A program made the position numbers and the translations under genes. This document shows, one piece after another, positions 42,270-52,600 of a stretch of DNA of 64,000 nucleotides (the stretch's first letter is position 1; every line of letters begins with the position of its first letter). The notes under the pieces are model-generated. The model saw nothing but the letters and a program-made list of their open reading frames with translations. It was not told where the DNA came from and made no database searches. Origin of the DNA: Streptomyces sp. G-G2 (lineage in GTDB: Bacteria; Actinomycetota; Actinomycetes; Streptomycetales; Streptomycetaceae). The DNA is taken from the NCBI RefSeq assembly GCF_030063135.1, contig NZ_JASISO010000029.1, positions 43,394-107,393 on the forward strand, read 5' to 3'.

Positions 42270-45200
42270 CGGCGTGCCTCCGACTGGATCCGGCCGAGCA
42301 CAGCAGCGGTCTTGTGCATCAGCCGTTCGGACATCATGGACATGTGGTCGCCCTCGGTGACGTGGACGGTCAGGCCGCCGAGCGCGATCTCGCGCCAGCG
42401 TTCGACGTAGGTGCGGAAGTCCACGTCCAGCCCGGGCATCGGTTCGCCGTCGGGCAGTTCCGCGGCCGCGCTGCCCACCAGGAGGTGGACGTGACCGGGG
42501 TAGGGGCGCAGTACGTAGTCGGACAGGGCGGTCAGCAGCGAGTGCCAGACCTCGATGGGGGCCTGTTCCACCAGGGCCGCCTCGCCCGGGCTCATACCGG
42601 CACCCAGCAGCAGAGTGGTGAGCTCGGCCGTGGCCGCGTCCCGCTCCGGGGACGGCGGCAGCGCACGGACGCGGTCGCGCATCCGCAGCCCCCGCTCCAT
42701 GTCCCGGCCGACCGCCGCGAGGCGTTCGCCGGCCGCCGGGTGGGGCAGGTGCGGCTCGATCAGCGTCAGCGGTGCGACGATGTGACCGGCCTCGTGCAAC
42801 TGGGTGGCCATCTCCAGGGCGATGTTGGCGCCCATGGACCAGCCCAGCAGGTCGTGCGGGCCGAGCCCGCCGTGGGCCGTGATCTCGGCGGCGTAGTTGG
42901 CCGCGATCCCGGAGATCGTGGTCGGGTCCACCCCGCCGAGCAGGCCGCGGGCCTGGAAGGCCCGCACCGGCTGACCGGGCGGCAGGGCCCGGGCGAGCGG
43001 CACGTACCAGGCGCCGCTGCCGCCGCTGGGGTGCACGCACCACAGCGGGGCGCCGTCGCCCTCGCGCAGGCGGACCTCCGAGGTGACGGCCTTCGCGACC
43101 GGAGAAGCGTGCGCGGCTCCGGCGTCGGCGCCCCGCTCCGCCGCCTCCGTGGCGCGGGCGGCGAGCCGGGCGATCGTGGGCCGTTCCAGCAGGTCCCGTA
43201 CGGAGACGCTCAGCCCGCGTGCGGCCGCCTGCGCGGCGACCCGGACGGTGGAGAGCGAACTGCCCCCGAGGGCGAAGAAGTCGTCGTGGACACCGACCCG
43301 CGCGATGCCGAGGACCGTGCGCCAGACCTCGGCGAGCACCACCTCGGCCGGCGTGCCCGGTGCGACGTACTCGGTGGCGCTGCCCAGCCGGTCGGCCGGG
43401 GGCAGCGGCAGGGCCTTCTTGTCGACCTTGCCGCTGCTGTTGACCGGCATCGCGTCGAGGAAGACGAACCGCGCGGGGACCATGTACGCGGGCACCTTGG
43501 CCCGCAGCGCCCGGCGGAAGGGCTCGACGACGGGCTCCACCCCCTCCTCGGGCACCACGTACGCCACCAGCGCCGGCTCCGGCAGGTCCCGCCGCAGCAG
43601 GACCACCGCCTGCTGCACCTCGGGCAGTTCCCGCAGCCCGTGTTCGATCTCGCCGAGCTCGATCCGGAACCCGCGCAGCTTCACCTGGCTGTCGCGGCGG
43701 CCGAGGACCTCCACCGCGCCGTCGGGCAGCTGGACGCCGATGTCTCCGGTGCGGCACAGCCGGCCGCCGGGGGCGCCGTACGGGTCGGGGACGAACGCGG
43801 CGGCGGTCAGGCCGGGGCGGTTCACATAGCCCCGGCCGATGGCCCGCCCGCCCAGGTAGACCTCGCCCCGCACCCCGACGGGAACCGGCTGGAGGTCCTC
43901 GTCGAGCACGTAGACCTGGGTGTTGCGCATCGCCCAGCCGATCGGGGGGCGCTTGCAGTCGGGCTTGAGGAGGGTGGAGACGGACCACACGGTCGTCTCG
44001 GTGAGCCCGTAGACGTTGTAGAACCGCCGTCCGCGCGCCCACTTCTGGGCCAGTTCGGCCGGGCAGGCCTCGCCGGCCACCTGGAGGGTCCGCAGGGCGG
44101 GGAAGCGGTCCTCGCCGAGGGCCGCCAGGGCGCTCGGGGCCAGCATCGCGACGGTGATCCCGTAGTCGAGCAGGGTGTTGGCGAGGTCGGCGCCGGCGCG
44201 CAGCCCTTCCCTGGTCGGGGTGCACAGCTGGGCGCCGTTCGCCAGGGCCCAGGTCAGGTCCATGATGGAGACGTCGAAGCTGAGGGAGGCGAACTGGAGC
44301 ACCCGGTCGGCGGGGGTCACGGGGAACAGGTCGCGCTGGCCCTCCAGCATGTTGGTCAGGCTGCGGTGCTGGATGGTGACGCCCTTGGGCGTGCCCGTGG
44401 AGCCCGAGGTGTAGAGGACGTAGGCCGCGTTGTCCGCGGTGACGGCGAGCGCCGGCGCCGGGACCTCGACGGGCGCCGCCCAGGTCGCCGGATCGTCCAC
44501 GACCAGGGTCGGGCCGTCGAACGGCACCGTCCCCAGCAGCGAGGACTGGGTGATCAGCACCTGCATCCCGCTGTCCCGGGCGATGAACTTCAGCCGGTCG
44601 GACGGGTGCTGCGACTCCAGCGGCAGGAACGCGCCGCCCGCCCGCAGCACACCGAGCACGGCCCGGACCATCTCCGGACCCCGGTCGAGGCAGATGCCGA
44701 CCGGTACCTCGGGGCCGACCCCGAGGGCACGCAGCCGGTCCGCCAACTGGTGCACCGCGGTGTCCAGGTCGGCGTACGTGACCTCCCGCCCGCCCTGCCG
44801 GACGGCCACCGCGTCGGGCGTGAGCACGGCGTGCTCGGCCACGCACTCGTGGAACATCAGCGAGGTGTTCGCCAGCTCGGGGCCGCGGCCCCACTCCTCC
44901 AGTGCCCGCATCCGCGCCTCGCCGGCCAGCGTCGGCGCCGTGACCGGATCCCCGGGCCGCGCGGTCATCGCCTTCAGCACCCCGCACATCAGGTCGGCGA
45001 GCTGCTCGGCGGTGGCCGGGGCCAGGTAGTCCGGGTCGACGTCGAGGGTGAAGGACTCGACGCTGGCGTTGAGCATCAGCGGGAACGCCGTGCGGGCGAT
45101 CTCCAGCGAGTCGTCCCAGCTGTCACCGGACAGCCGGTGGAAGTTGACGTAGTTGAAGAGGGTGTCCGCCAGACTCGGCTCACCCGGCCGAAGCTGCGCG

Positions 45201-48200
45201 AGGCGGGCCAGCGGCACCCTGCGGTAGGGGAGCATCTCCTGCTCGGCGGCGAACGCCGCCTTCAGGTACTCCAGCCAGCTGCCCCGGGGGCGCCGGACGC
45301 CGAACGGCACGGTGTTGAGGAACAGCCCGCGCATCCGGTCGGAGCCGGGCACCTCGGGCCGGCCGTTGGTGACCAGGCCGACCGAGTGGCCCTCGGCGGA
45401 GCCGTCGCGCTCGGCGAACAGGCTCATGGTGTGGTGGAACGCGCAGAGCAGGACGGTACGGCGGGGCACCCCGGCCAGCCGCGCCAGCCGGCCGATCGGC
45501 TCGGCGAGGGCCGCGTACGAGCGGCGCGCCTCGTGCACGAACTGCCCGCCTTCGGCGCCCTCCGTACCGCGCCGGGTGAACCGGATCGGGCTCAGGTCGC
45601 TCAGCGCCGAGCGCCAGTACTCCAGGCCCTCCTCGTCGACGAGCGCGGCCCGCTCCAGCGCGACGTACTCGGCGTACGGGGGCGCCGCCTGCAGCTGCGG
45701 GGTCCGGCCCTGCGCCACGGCCTGCCGGTGCAGGTCGAGCAGGTCCGCGATCAGCGAGGTGAGGCTCCAGCCGTCGAGCACCACGTGGCAGTCGGTGAGC
45801 GTGAGCCGCAGCTCCCGGTCGGTGAGCCGGTGCAGGTGGATGCGGACCAACGGCGCGGCCGCCAGGTCGAAGCGCCGGGAGAACTCCGCGTCGACGTAGG
45901 CCCGTACGGACGCCCACTGCTCCTTGTGGGAGAGCGCGCGCAGATCGCTGTAGCCGACCGGGAGTACGGCGGCGGCGTGCACCAGCTGGAGCGGCTCGGA
46001 GAAGGAGACCAGGTCGATGGAGGACCGCAGGATGCTGTGGCCCCGTACCACGGTGTCCACCGCCGTCTGGAAGGCGGCGAGATCGAAGCCCTCCGGCACG
46101 GTGATCTTGAGGTCGGTGACGTTGTGGTAGGCGCCGCGGCTCGGGTCGGCCAGCATCTCGTGCAGCATGCCGGCCTGGAGCATGGTCAGCGGGTACGCGT
46201 CGTCGAGGCCCCGCGGCAGCCGGGCCGCGTCGGCCGGGTCGAGCTGGGAGAAGGGCTCCACGGGCGCGGGGCCGGCGTCCTCGGCGGCCTCCGTCGCCAG
46301 CGCGGCCAGGTCGCCCAGGGTGCGGGCCCGGAACAGGTCCGGGACGCTGAGGCCCAGCCCCGCGGAGCGGGCCTGCCCGATCACGCGCAGGGCCAGCATC
46401 GAGTCGCCGCCCAGGTCGAAGAAGTTCGCCGTACGGCTGATCCGCTCGGCGCCCAGCACGTCCGACCAGATGCGGGCCAATGCCTCCTCGGCCGGGCCCG
46501 TCGGCGGGACGTATCCGGCGGGCGCGCCCGCCCCCTCGACGGCCACCGCCACCAGGGACTTGCGGTCCACCTTGCCGTTCGCCGTGATCGGCAGCCTGGC
46601 GTGGCGTACGAACAGGGCGGGGACCATGTACTCGGGCAGGGTCAGCCGCAGCCGGTCCCGCAGGTCGGCCGCGTCCAGCGGCCGCCCCTCGGACAGCACC
46701 ACGTGGGCCACCAGCCGGGCCCCGCCGTGCGCGTCGGGCCGGGCCACCACCGAGGCGTCGCGCACCCCGGGCAGCACCCGCAGCGCGGTCTCGATCTCGC
46801 CCGGCTCGATCCGGAACCCGCGGATCTTCACCTGGTGGTCGGCGCGCCCCGCGTAGGCGAGCTGCCCGTCGGGCAGCACCCGCACCAGGTCACCGGTGCG
46901 GTACATCCGCGCGCCGCCCACGCCGCCCGCGCCGCCCGCGCCGAACGGGCCGAAGGGGTCCAGCGGGAACCGCTCGGCCGTCAGCTCCGGGCGGTTGCGG
47001 TAGCCGCGGGCCACCCCGCCGCCCGCGATGTACAGCTCGCCCACCGTGCCCCGGGGCGCCAGCCGCCCCGCCCGGTCCAGGACGTACCCGTGCTGCCCGG
47101 CCAGCGGTCGGCCGATCGGCGAGTACACCGCCGCGACCGTGTCCGCCTCGGTGATCAGCCGGTAGGTGACGTGGACCGTGGTCTCGGTGATGCCGTACAT
47201 GTTCACCAGCGCGGGCCGCCCCGCGGCGGGCCCGGCGAACCAGTCCCGGTAGTCCCGGGCGTCGAAGGCGTCCCCGCCGAAGATCACCGTGCGCAGGGCC
47301 AGGTCCGCGAACCCCTCGCCCTGCTGGGCCAGATGGGCCCGCAGCCCCTTGAAGGCGGCCGGGGTCTGGTTGAGCACCGTCACGCGCTCCCCGCGCAGTA
47401 CGGCGTGCACCGCGGCCGGGTCGCGGACCTCGTCCTCGGTCAGCACCACCACCCGCCCGCCGGAGGTCAGCGGCCCCCACAGCTCCCAGACCGAGAAGTC
47501 GAAGGCGGGGGAGTGCAGCAGCGTCCACACGTCGTCGGCGCCGAAGTCGAAGTGGTGGTCCGCCGCGCCGAGCAGCCAGGCCAGGTTGGCGTGGGTGACC
47601 TCGACGCCCTTGGGGCGGCCGGTGGATCCGGAGGTGTAGATGACGTAGGCGAGCGAGTCCGGCCCCGGGGCCACGGAGGCGAGTTCCGCCGCGTCCGCCA
47701 CGGCGTCGGCGGCGCCCGGGGCGCCGGGATCCGCCAGCGGGATCACCCCCACCGCCAACCCCTCCACGGCCGCGCGCCCGGCGTCGTCGGTGACCACCCA
47801 CTCCACCCCCGCGTCGGCGACGGTGAACTCCCGCCGGGCCCGCGGGTGTGCCGGGTCCAGCGGCAGGTACGCCGCCCCCGCGCGCCACACCCCGAGCAGC
47901 GCCACCGCCAGGTCGACCGAGCGGCCCAGGCACACCCCCACCAGGGACTCCGGCCCGATCCCCGTCGCCCGCAGCCGCAGGGCCAGGGCCCGCGAGGCCG
48001 AATCGAGTTCGGCGTACGTCAGGGAGCGTCCGCCCCCGGAGACGGCCACGGCGCCGGGCGTCCGCCCGGTGTGTTCCGCCAGCCGCTCCCAGGCGAGCCG
48101 GGGCGCCCGGCTCGCCGAGCCCTCGCCCGGCGCCGGGACGGTCCGGTTCGCGGGGCCGTCGGGGCCGAGCAGCTCGGCGATCTCGGCGTCCGTGAGCAGT

Positions 48201-49618
48201 GCCATCCGGCTCAGCGGGGCGGCCGGCTCCCGGGTGAACGCCCGCAGCACCGCCACCGTGTGCTCGGCCAGCCGGGCCATCGACTGCGCCGCGAACAGGT
48301 CGGGGCGGTAGACGAAGCGCAGGCTGAGCCGTCCCGCGTCCTCCAGGACGTCCAGGGTCAGATCGAACTTCGCGGTGGTCAGGTCGATCGGGAAGGCCGT
48401 GCCCGTGGCCCCGCCCAGGGCGCAGGAGCCCCGCTCGGCCGTGGTGTGCGTGAACAGCACCTGGACCAGCGGATTGTGGGACAGGTCCCGGTCGGGACTC
48501 AGCTCGTCCACCACCCGCTCGAAGGGCAGCGACTGGTGCGAGAGCGCCCCCAGCACGCTCTCCCGGGTCCGGGCGAGCAGCTGGTCGCCGGTGGGGTCGC
48601 CTGCCAGGTCGGTCCGTACGACCAGGGTGTTCACGAAGAAGCCGACCAGCTGCTCGGTCTCCGGGCGTTCCCGGTTGGCCACGACCGTGCCGATCGCGAT
48701 GTCGTCCTGCCCGCTGTGGAACCCCAGGGCGGCCTGGAACGCGGCCATCGTGGTCATGTACGAGGTGGTGTCGGTCCGCTTGCCCGCCTCCACCAGCGCC
48801 GCCGTCAGTGCCTCGGGCAGCTCCACGGTGTGCACGGCGCCGGCGGAGGAACGGGTCGCCGGGCGCGGGTGGTCCAGGGGCAGTTCGAGCGGGGTCAGGC
48901 CCGCCAGGGCCGCACGCCAGTAGGTGATGTCGGCGCTCTCGTCGCGGCCGCGCTGCCAGATCGCGTAGTCCACGTAGGCGATGGGCGCCGGGTCGGCGGG
49001 CGGCGCGCCGCCCTCGGAGCGGGCGCGGTGGAAGGCGCGCAGGTCACGCATGAGCAGGTCGAGGGACCAGCCGTCCGCGACGATGTGGTGCAGGGCGAGG
49101 ACCAGCACGTGCTCCTCGGCGGCGACCCGCACCAGCGTGGCGCGGAACCCCGGTTCGACGGCCAGGTCGAAGGGGCGCACCGCCGCCGTGCGCACGGCCT
49201 CGGCCACGGCCCGGGCGTCCGCGCCGTCGGGCAGCTCCACCAGGTGCAGGCCGCTGCCGTCGGCGGGCAGCACCTCCTGCGCCGGTACGCCGTCCACGTC
49301 CGGGAAGATCACGCGCAGCTGCTCGTGGCGGACGATCAGATCGCCGACCGCCGCGTCCAGCGCGGGCAGGTCCAGGGGGCCGGTGAACCGCCAGGCGGCG
49401 GGCATCAGGTACTCGACGCCCTCGGGGTCGAGCCGGTGCAGGAAGTACAGGCTTTGCTGCGCGGAGGACAGCGGGATCCGGTCGGGGCGCGGGGTGGCGC
49501 GGGGGATGCCCGCGGGCGCGGCGCCCGCCCGGCCGCGCAGCCGGCGCTCCAGGAGCTGCCGGGCCGCCGGGGAGAGCCCGCCCTGAGCGGTGGAGGGTTC
49601 GACCTGTGAAGTGGTCAT
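42266..49618 (-). CDS. Terminal NRPS: C-A-T-C-A-T-TE
   Basis: This is a 2,450-residue two-module synthetase. C1 (about 45-470) has HHIVADGWS at 177. A1 (about 508-1020) shows FDFSVWELW, VLNQTPAAF, VIFGGDAF and NMYGITETTVHVTY. Read against the GrsA positions these give DFWNIGMVHK, the threonine code. T1 has GGDS (Ser near 1073). C2 (about 1125-1560) has CHVVLDGWS, keeping the second, catalytic His. A2 (about 1580-2080) reads DVMMQAVVWK, which I cannot assign. T2 has LGGSSL. The TE (about 2190-2445) has GWSMG and a late EGDHMSMM His. It starts 22 bp after the first NRPS and releases the peptide. There is no epimerase domain. Confidence 0.93.
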   Translation of the reverse strand: MTTSQVEPSTAQGGLSPAARQLLERRLRGRAGAAPAGIPRATPRPDRIPLSSAQQSLYFLHRLDPEGVEYLMPAAWRFTGPLDLPALDAAVGDLIVRHEQLRVIFPDVDGVPAQEVLPADGSGLHLVELPDGADARAVAEAVRTAAVRPFDLAVEPGFRATLVRVAAEEHVLVLALHHIVADGWSLDLLMRDLRAFHRARSEGGAPPADPAPIAYVDYAIWQRGRDESADITYWRAALAGLTPLELPLDHPRPATRSSAGAVHTVELPEALTAALVEAGKRTDTTSYMTTMAAFQAALGFHSGQDDIAIGTVVANRERPETEQLVGFFVNTLVVRTDLAGDPTGDQLLARTRESVLGALSHQSLPFERVVDELSPDRDLSHNPLVQVLFTHTTAERGSCALGGATGTAFPIDLTTAKFDLTLDVLEDAGRLSLRFVYRPDLFAAQSMARLAEHTVAVLRAFTREPAAPLSRMALLTDAEIAELLGPDGPANRTVPAPGEGSASRAPRLAWERLAEHTGRTPGAVAVSGGGRSLTYAELDSASRALALRLRATGIGPESLVGVCLGRSVDLAVALLGVWRAGAAYLPLDPAHPRARREFTVADAGVEWVVTDDAGRAAVEGLAVGVIPLADPGAPGAADAVADAAELASVAPGPDSLAYVIYTSGSTGRPKGVEVTHANLAWLLGAADHHFDFGADDVWTLLHSPAFDFSVWELWGPLTSGGRVVVLTEDEVRDPAAVHAVLRGERVTVLNQTPAAFKGLRAHLAQQGEGFADLALRTVIFGGDAFDARDYRDWFAGPAAGRPALVNMYGITETTVHVTYRLITEADTVAAVYSPIGRPLAGQHGYVLDRAGRLAPRGTVGELYIAGGGVARGYRNRPELTAERFPLDPFGPFGAGGAGGVGGARMYRTGDLVRVLPDGQLAYAGRADHQVKIRGFRIEPGEIETALRVLPGVRDASVVARPDAHGGARLVAHVVLSEGRPLDAADLRDRLRLTLPEYMVPALFVRHARLPITANGKVDRKSLVAVAVEGAGAPAGYVPPTGPAEEALARIWSDVLGAERISRTANFFDLGGDSMLALRVIGQARSAGLGLSVPDLFRARTLGDLAALATEAAEDAGPAPVEPFSQLDPADAARLPRGLDDAYPLTMLQAGMLHEMLADPSRGAYHNVTDLKITVPEGFDLAAFQTAVDTVVRGHSILRSSIDLVSFSEPLQLVHAAAVLPVGYSDLRALSHKEQWASVRAYVDAEFSRRFDLAAAPLVRIHLHRLTDRELRLTLTDCHVVLDGWSLTSLIADLLDLHRQAVAQGRTPQLQAAPPYAEYVALERAALVDEEGLEYWRSALSDLSPIRFTRRGTEGAEGGQFVHEARRSYAALAEPIGRLARLAGVPRRTVLLCAFHHTMSLFAERDGSAEGHSVGLVTNGRPEVPGSDRMRGLFLNTVPFGVRRPRGSWLEYLKAAFAAEQEMLPYRRVPLARLAQLRPGEPSLADTLFNYVNFHRLSGDSWDDSLEIARTAFPLMLNASVESFTLDVDPDYLAPATAEQLADLMCGVLKAMTARPGDPVTAPTLAGEARMRALEEWGRGPELANTSLMFHECVAEHAVLTPDAVAVRQGGREVTYADLDTAVHQLADRLRALGVGPEVPVGICLDRGPEMVRAVLGVLRAGGAFLPLESQHPSDRLKFIARDSGMQVLITQSSLLGTVPFDGPTLVVDDPATWAAPVEVPAPALAVTADNAAYVLYTSGSTGTPKGVTIQHRSLTNMLEGQRDLFPVTPADRVLQFASLSFDVSIMDLTWALANGAQLCTPTREGLRAGADLANTLLDYGITVAMLAPSALAALGEDRFPALRTLQVAGEACPAELAQKWARGRRFYNVYGLTETTVWSVSTLLKPDCKRPPIGWAMRNTQVYVLDEDLQPVPVGVRGEVYLGGRAIGRGYVNRPGLTAAAFVPDPYGAPGGRLCRTGDIGVQLPDGAVEVLGRRDSQVKLRGFRIELGEIEHGLRELPEVQQAVVLLRRDLPEPALVAYVVPEEGVEPVVEPFRRALRAKVPAYMVPARFVFLDAMPVNSSGKVDKKALPLPPADRLGSATEYVAPGTPAEVVLAEVWRTVLGIARVGVHDDFFALGGSSLSTVRVAAQAAARGLSVSVRDLLERPTIARLAARATEAAERGADAGAAHASPVAKAVTSEVRLREGDGAPLWCVHPSGGSGAWYVPLARALPPGQPVRAFQARGLLGGVDPTTISGIAANYAAEITAHGGLGPHDLLGWSMGANIALEMATQLHEAGHIVAPLTLIEPHLPHPAAGERLAAVGRDMERGLRMRDRVRALPPSPERDAATAELTTLLLGAGMSPGEAALVEQAPIEVWHSLLTALSDYVLRPYPGHVHLLVGSAAAELPDGEPMPGLDVDFRTYVERWREIALGGLTVHVTEGDHMSMMSERLMHKTAAVLGRIQSEARR

Positions 49619-49640
49619 GGGAATGCGGTCCTATCTCGTC

Positions 49641-52600
49641 TCAGAAGTCAGCCGTCAGGGACAGGTCGATCTCGTCATCGCTCATGCCGGCGATCTCTTC
49701 GAACAGCCGGCGCTCCACCTCGGCGGCGAGCAGCTCGACCGTCGGGCGCTCGAACAGGTCGCGGACCTGGACCGGGCAGTCGAAGGCGGCGCGGAGCCGG
49801 GAGGCCACCGCCACGGCCCGCAGCGAGTGCCCGCCGAGGGCGAAGAAGTCCTCGCGCACCCCGATCGAGGGCAGGTCGAGGACCTCGGCCCAGATCTGGG
49901 CCGTGACCTCCTCGGTGGGGGTCCTCGGGGCCACGGACTCGGCCCGCGCGGGCAGTTCGGGGTCGGGCAGCGCCGTGGTGTCGGTCTTGCCCTGCACGGT
50001 CAGGGGCAGGCTGTCGAGGACCACGAAGGCGGCCGGGACCATGTAGCCGGGCAGCAGGGTGCGGCACCAGGCGGCCAGTTCGTCGGCGCCGAAGCCCTGT
50101 CCGGCGACGTAGCCGACGAGGGCGCGGTCCCCGCGCAGCTCGCGGACCAGGACGGCGGCGCCGCGCACGCCCTCGTACTGTTCGAGTACGGCCTCGATCT
50201 CGCCGGGTTCGATGCGGAACCCGCGGATCTTGACCTGGTGGTCGGTCCGCCCGAGGAAGTCCAGCTCGCCGCCCGGCAGTCGGCGCACGATGTCGCCGGT
50301 GCGGTAGAGCCGCCCGCCGGTGGCGCCGTACGGGTCGGGGACGAACCGCTGGGCGGTCAGCGCGCCCTGGCCGAGGTAGCCGCGAGCCAATTCCGCCCCG
50401 CCGATCAGCAGTTCGCCCGGCACGCCGACGGGTACCAACTCGTCGTGCGCGTCCACGACGTACAGGCGCCGCTCGCCCCAGGGCCGGCCGATCGGGACCC
50501 GGCCCCCGACCGGCCCGGTGACCAGGTGGGAGGTGGCCGAGATGACCGTCTCCGTGGGGCCGTAGGTGTTGTGGACGGGGACGTCGGGCAGGTGGGCGAA
50601 CCACCGCTCCAGCGGGGCCGAGGGCATGGCTTCCCCGCCGGTCACCACCAGCCGCAGGCTCTTGAGGTCCCCGGCCACCGTGTCGAGGCGGGCGGCGATC
50701 TCCTCCCAGTAGGAGGGGGTGACCTCCATGACGCTGACGCCCTCCGCCCGCACCTGTTCGGCGAGTTCCTCCACCGTCCACACCTCGTCGGGGCGGATCA
50801 GCACCGTGCCCCCCGCGCCGAGGGCGGGCAGGATCTGTTCCAGGGAGGCGTCGAAGGAGTGGGAGGCGAAGTTCAGCACCCGGTCGTCGGCGGTGATCCC
50901 GAACCGCTCCCGCGCGGCCAGGGTGTGGGCGGCCAGTGCGTGGTGCTCGACCCCGACCGCCTTGGGGCGGCCGGTGGAGCCCGAAGTGAAGATGACACAG
51001 GCCAGCTCGTGGGAGCCGGGGACGTGCCGGGGCGCGTCCGGGGCGGCCGTGATCCCCTCGACGAGGACCACCGGCCGGTCCAGCGCGGCCGCCAGCGACG
51101 CGGTCGGACCGTCGGTGACGACGCAGCGCACCCCGGCCCGCTTCACCATGAACCGCAGCCTTTCCTCGGGCAGTTGCGGATCCAGCGGTACGTACACCCC
51201 GCCCGCCCGCCAGATGGCCGCCATCGCGGCCACCGACCAGGTACCGCGCCGCAGGCACACCCCGACCGGGGTCTCCGGGCCGACCCCGGCCTCGGCCAGC
51301 GACAGCGCCAGGCCGCCGGTCAGCGCGTCCAGCTCCCCGTACGTCAGGACCTGCTCCCCGCAGACCAGGGCCACCGCGTCGGGCTCGCCCGCCACCGTGA
51401 AGGGCGGCACTTCCGCGACCGCGGGTGAACTGCCCGCCACCCCCACCAGCTCCGCCCGTTCCTCGGCCGACAGCAACTCCAGCCGCCCCACGGGCCGCTG
51501 CGGCGCGGCCACCACCGCGGCCAGCACCCGGCCCACGTGCCCGGCGAACCGGGTCACCGTCCCGGGATCGAAGAGGTCGCTCGCGTACTCGACGTTCAGC
51601 GCGAACCGGTCCGGATAGAGCAGGAAGGTGGCCGTCAGGTCGAACTTCGCCGAACGCCACGGCAGGACGAAGTGCTCCACCTCCAGCCCCGCCACCCGCG
51701 GACCGCCGGCCGGGCTCTCCTGTACGTCGAACATCACCTGGAACAGCGGATTGCGCGAGGGGTCCCGCTCCGGGCGCAGCTGTTCCACCAGCCGCTCGAA
51801 GGGCACCTCCTGGTGGTCGAAGGCCCCCAGTACGGTCTCCCTGACCCGGCCCAGGAACTCCTCGAAGGTGGGCTCGCCGGTCAGATCGGCCCGTAGCACC
51901 ACCGTGTTCACCAGCAGTCCCACCAGCCGCTCCAGCTCCACCTGCCCGCGCCCCGCCACCGGGGTGCCCACCGACAGGTCCCGCTGCCCCGACCAGCGGC
52001 CCAGCACGATCTGGGTCACCGCCAGCAGGACCATGAACCGGCTCACCCCGTAGCGCCGGGTCAGCTCGCCCAGCCCGGCCGCCAGCTCGGCGGGCAGCTC
52101 CACCTCGACCGCCCCGCCCCGGCCCGACCAGCCCGCCGGGCGCGGCCGGTCGGTGGCCAGCTCCAGCGCGGGCACCCCGGCGAGGTTGCGCTCCCAGTAG
52201 TCCAGTTGCCGCTCCAGCACCTCCCCGGTCAGCCGGTCGCGCTGCCAGACGGCGTAGTCCCCGTACTGCACCGGTACGGGCGCCAGCTCCGCCGGCTCCC
52301 CGGCCAGCCGGGCGCGGTAGCAGGCCGACAGCTCACCGATCACGATGTCCTTGGACCAGCCGTCGGTGGCCGCGTGGTGGAAGGCGATGACCGCGACGTG
52401 GTCCCCGGCCCCCAGCTCCCACACCCCGGCGCGCAGCAGCGGCGGCCGGTCCAGGGCGAAGCGGCGGGTGGCGAAGCCGAAGGCCTGCTCACGGACCGCG
52501 TCGAGCCGTGCGGACTCCTCGCCCGGCGCGGCCTCCCGCCACTCCAGGGGTACGCCGACCCCCTCCAGCACCCGCTGCACGGGTTTTCCGTCCAGCTCGC

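Noticed and set aside
42270..44987. Long N-terminal extension of the P450 frame into the NRPS gene
   Set aside because: It is out of frame with the NRPS, low-complexity, and the P450 homology and ATGA junction set the start at 42269.
42314..49609. A 2,431-codon open frame on the plus strand opposite the terminal NRPS
   Set aside because: It is a GC-bias shadow: no ribosome-binding site, low-complexity Arg/Gly/Val/Pro/Gln composition, and the NRPS on the other strand explains the DNA.
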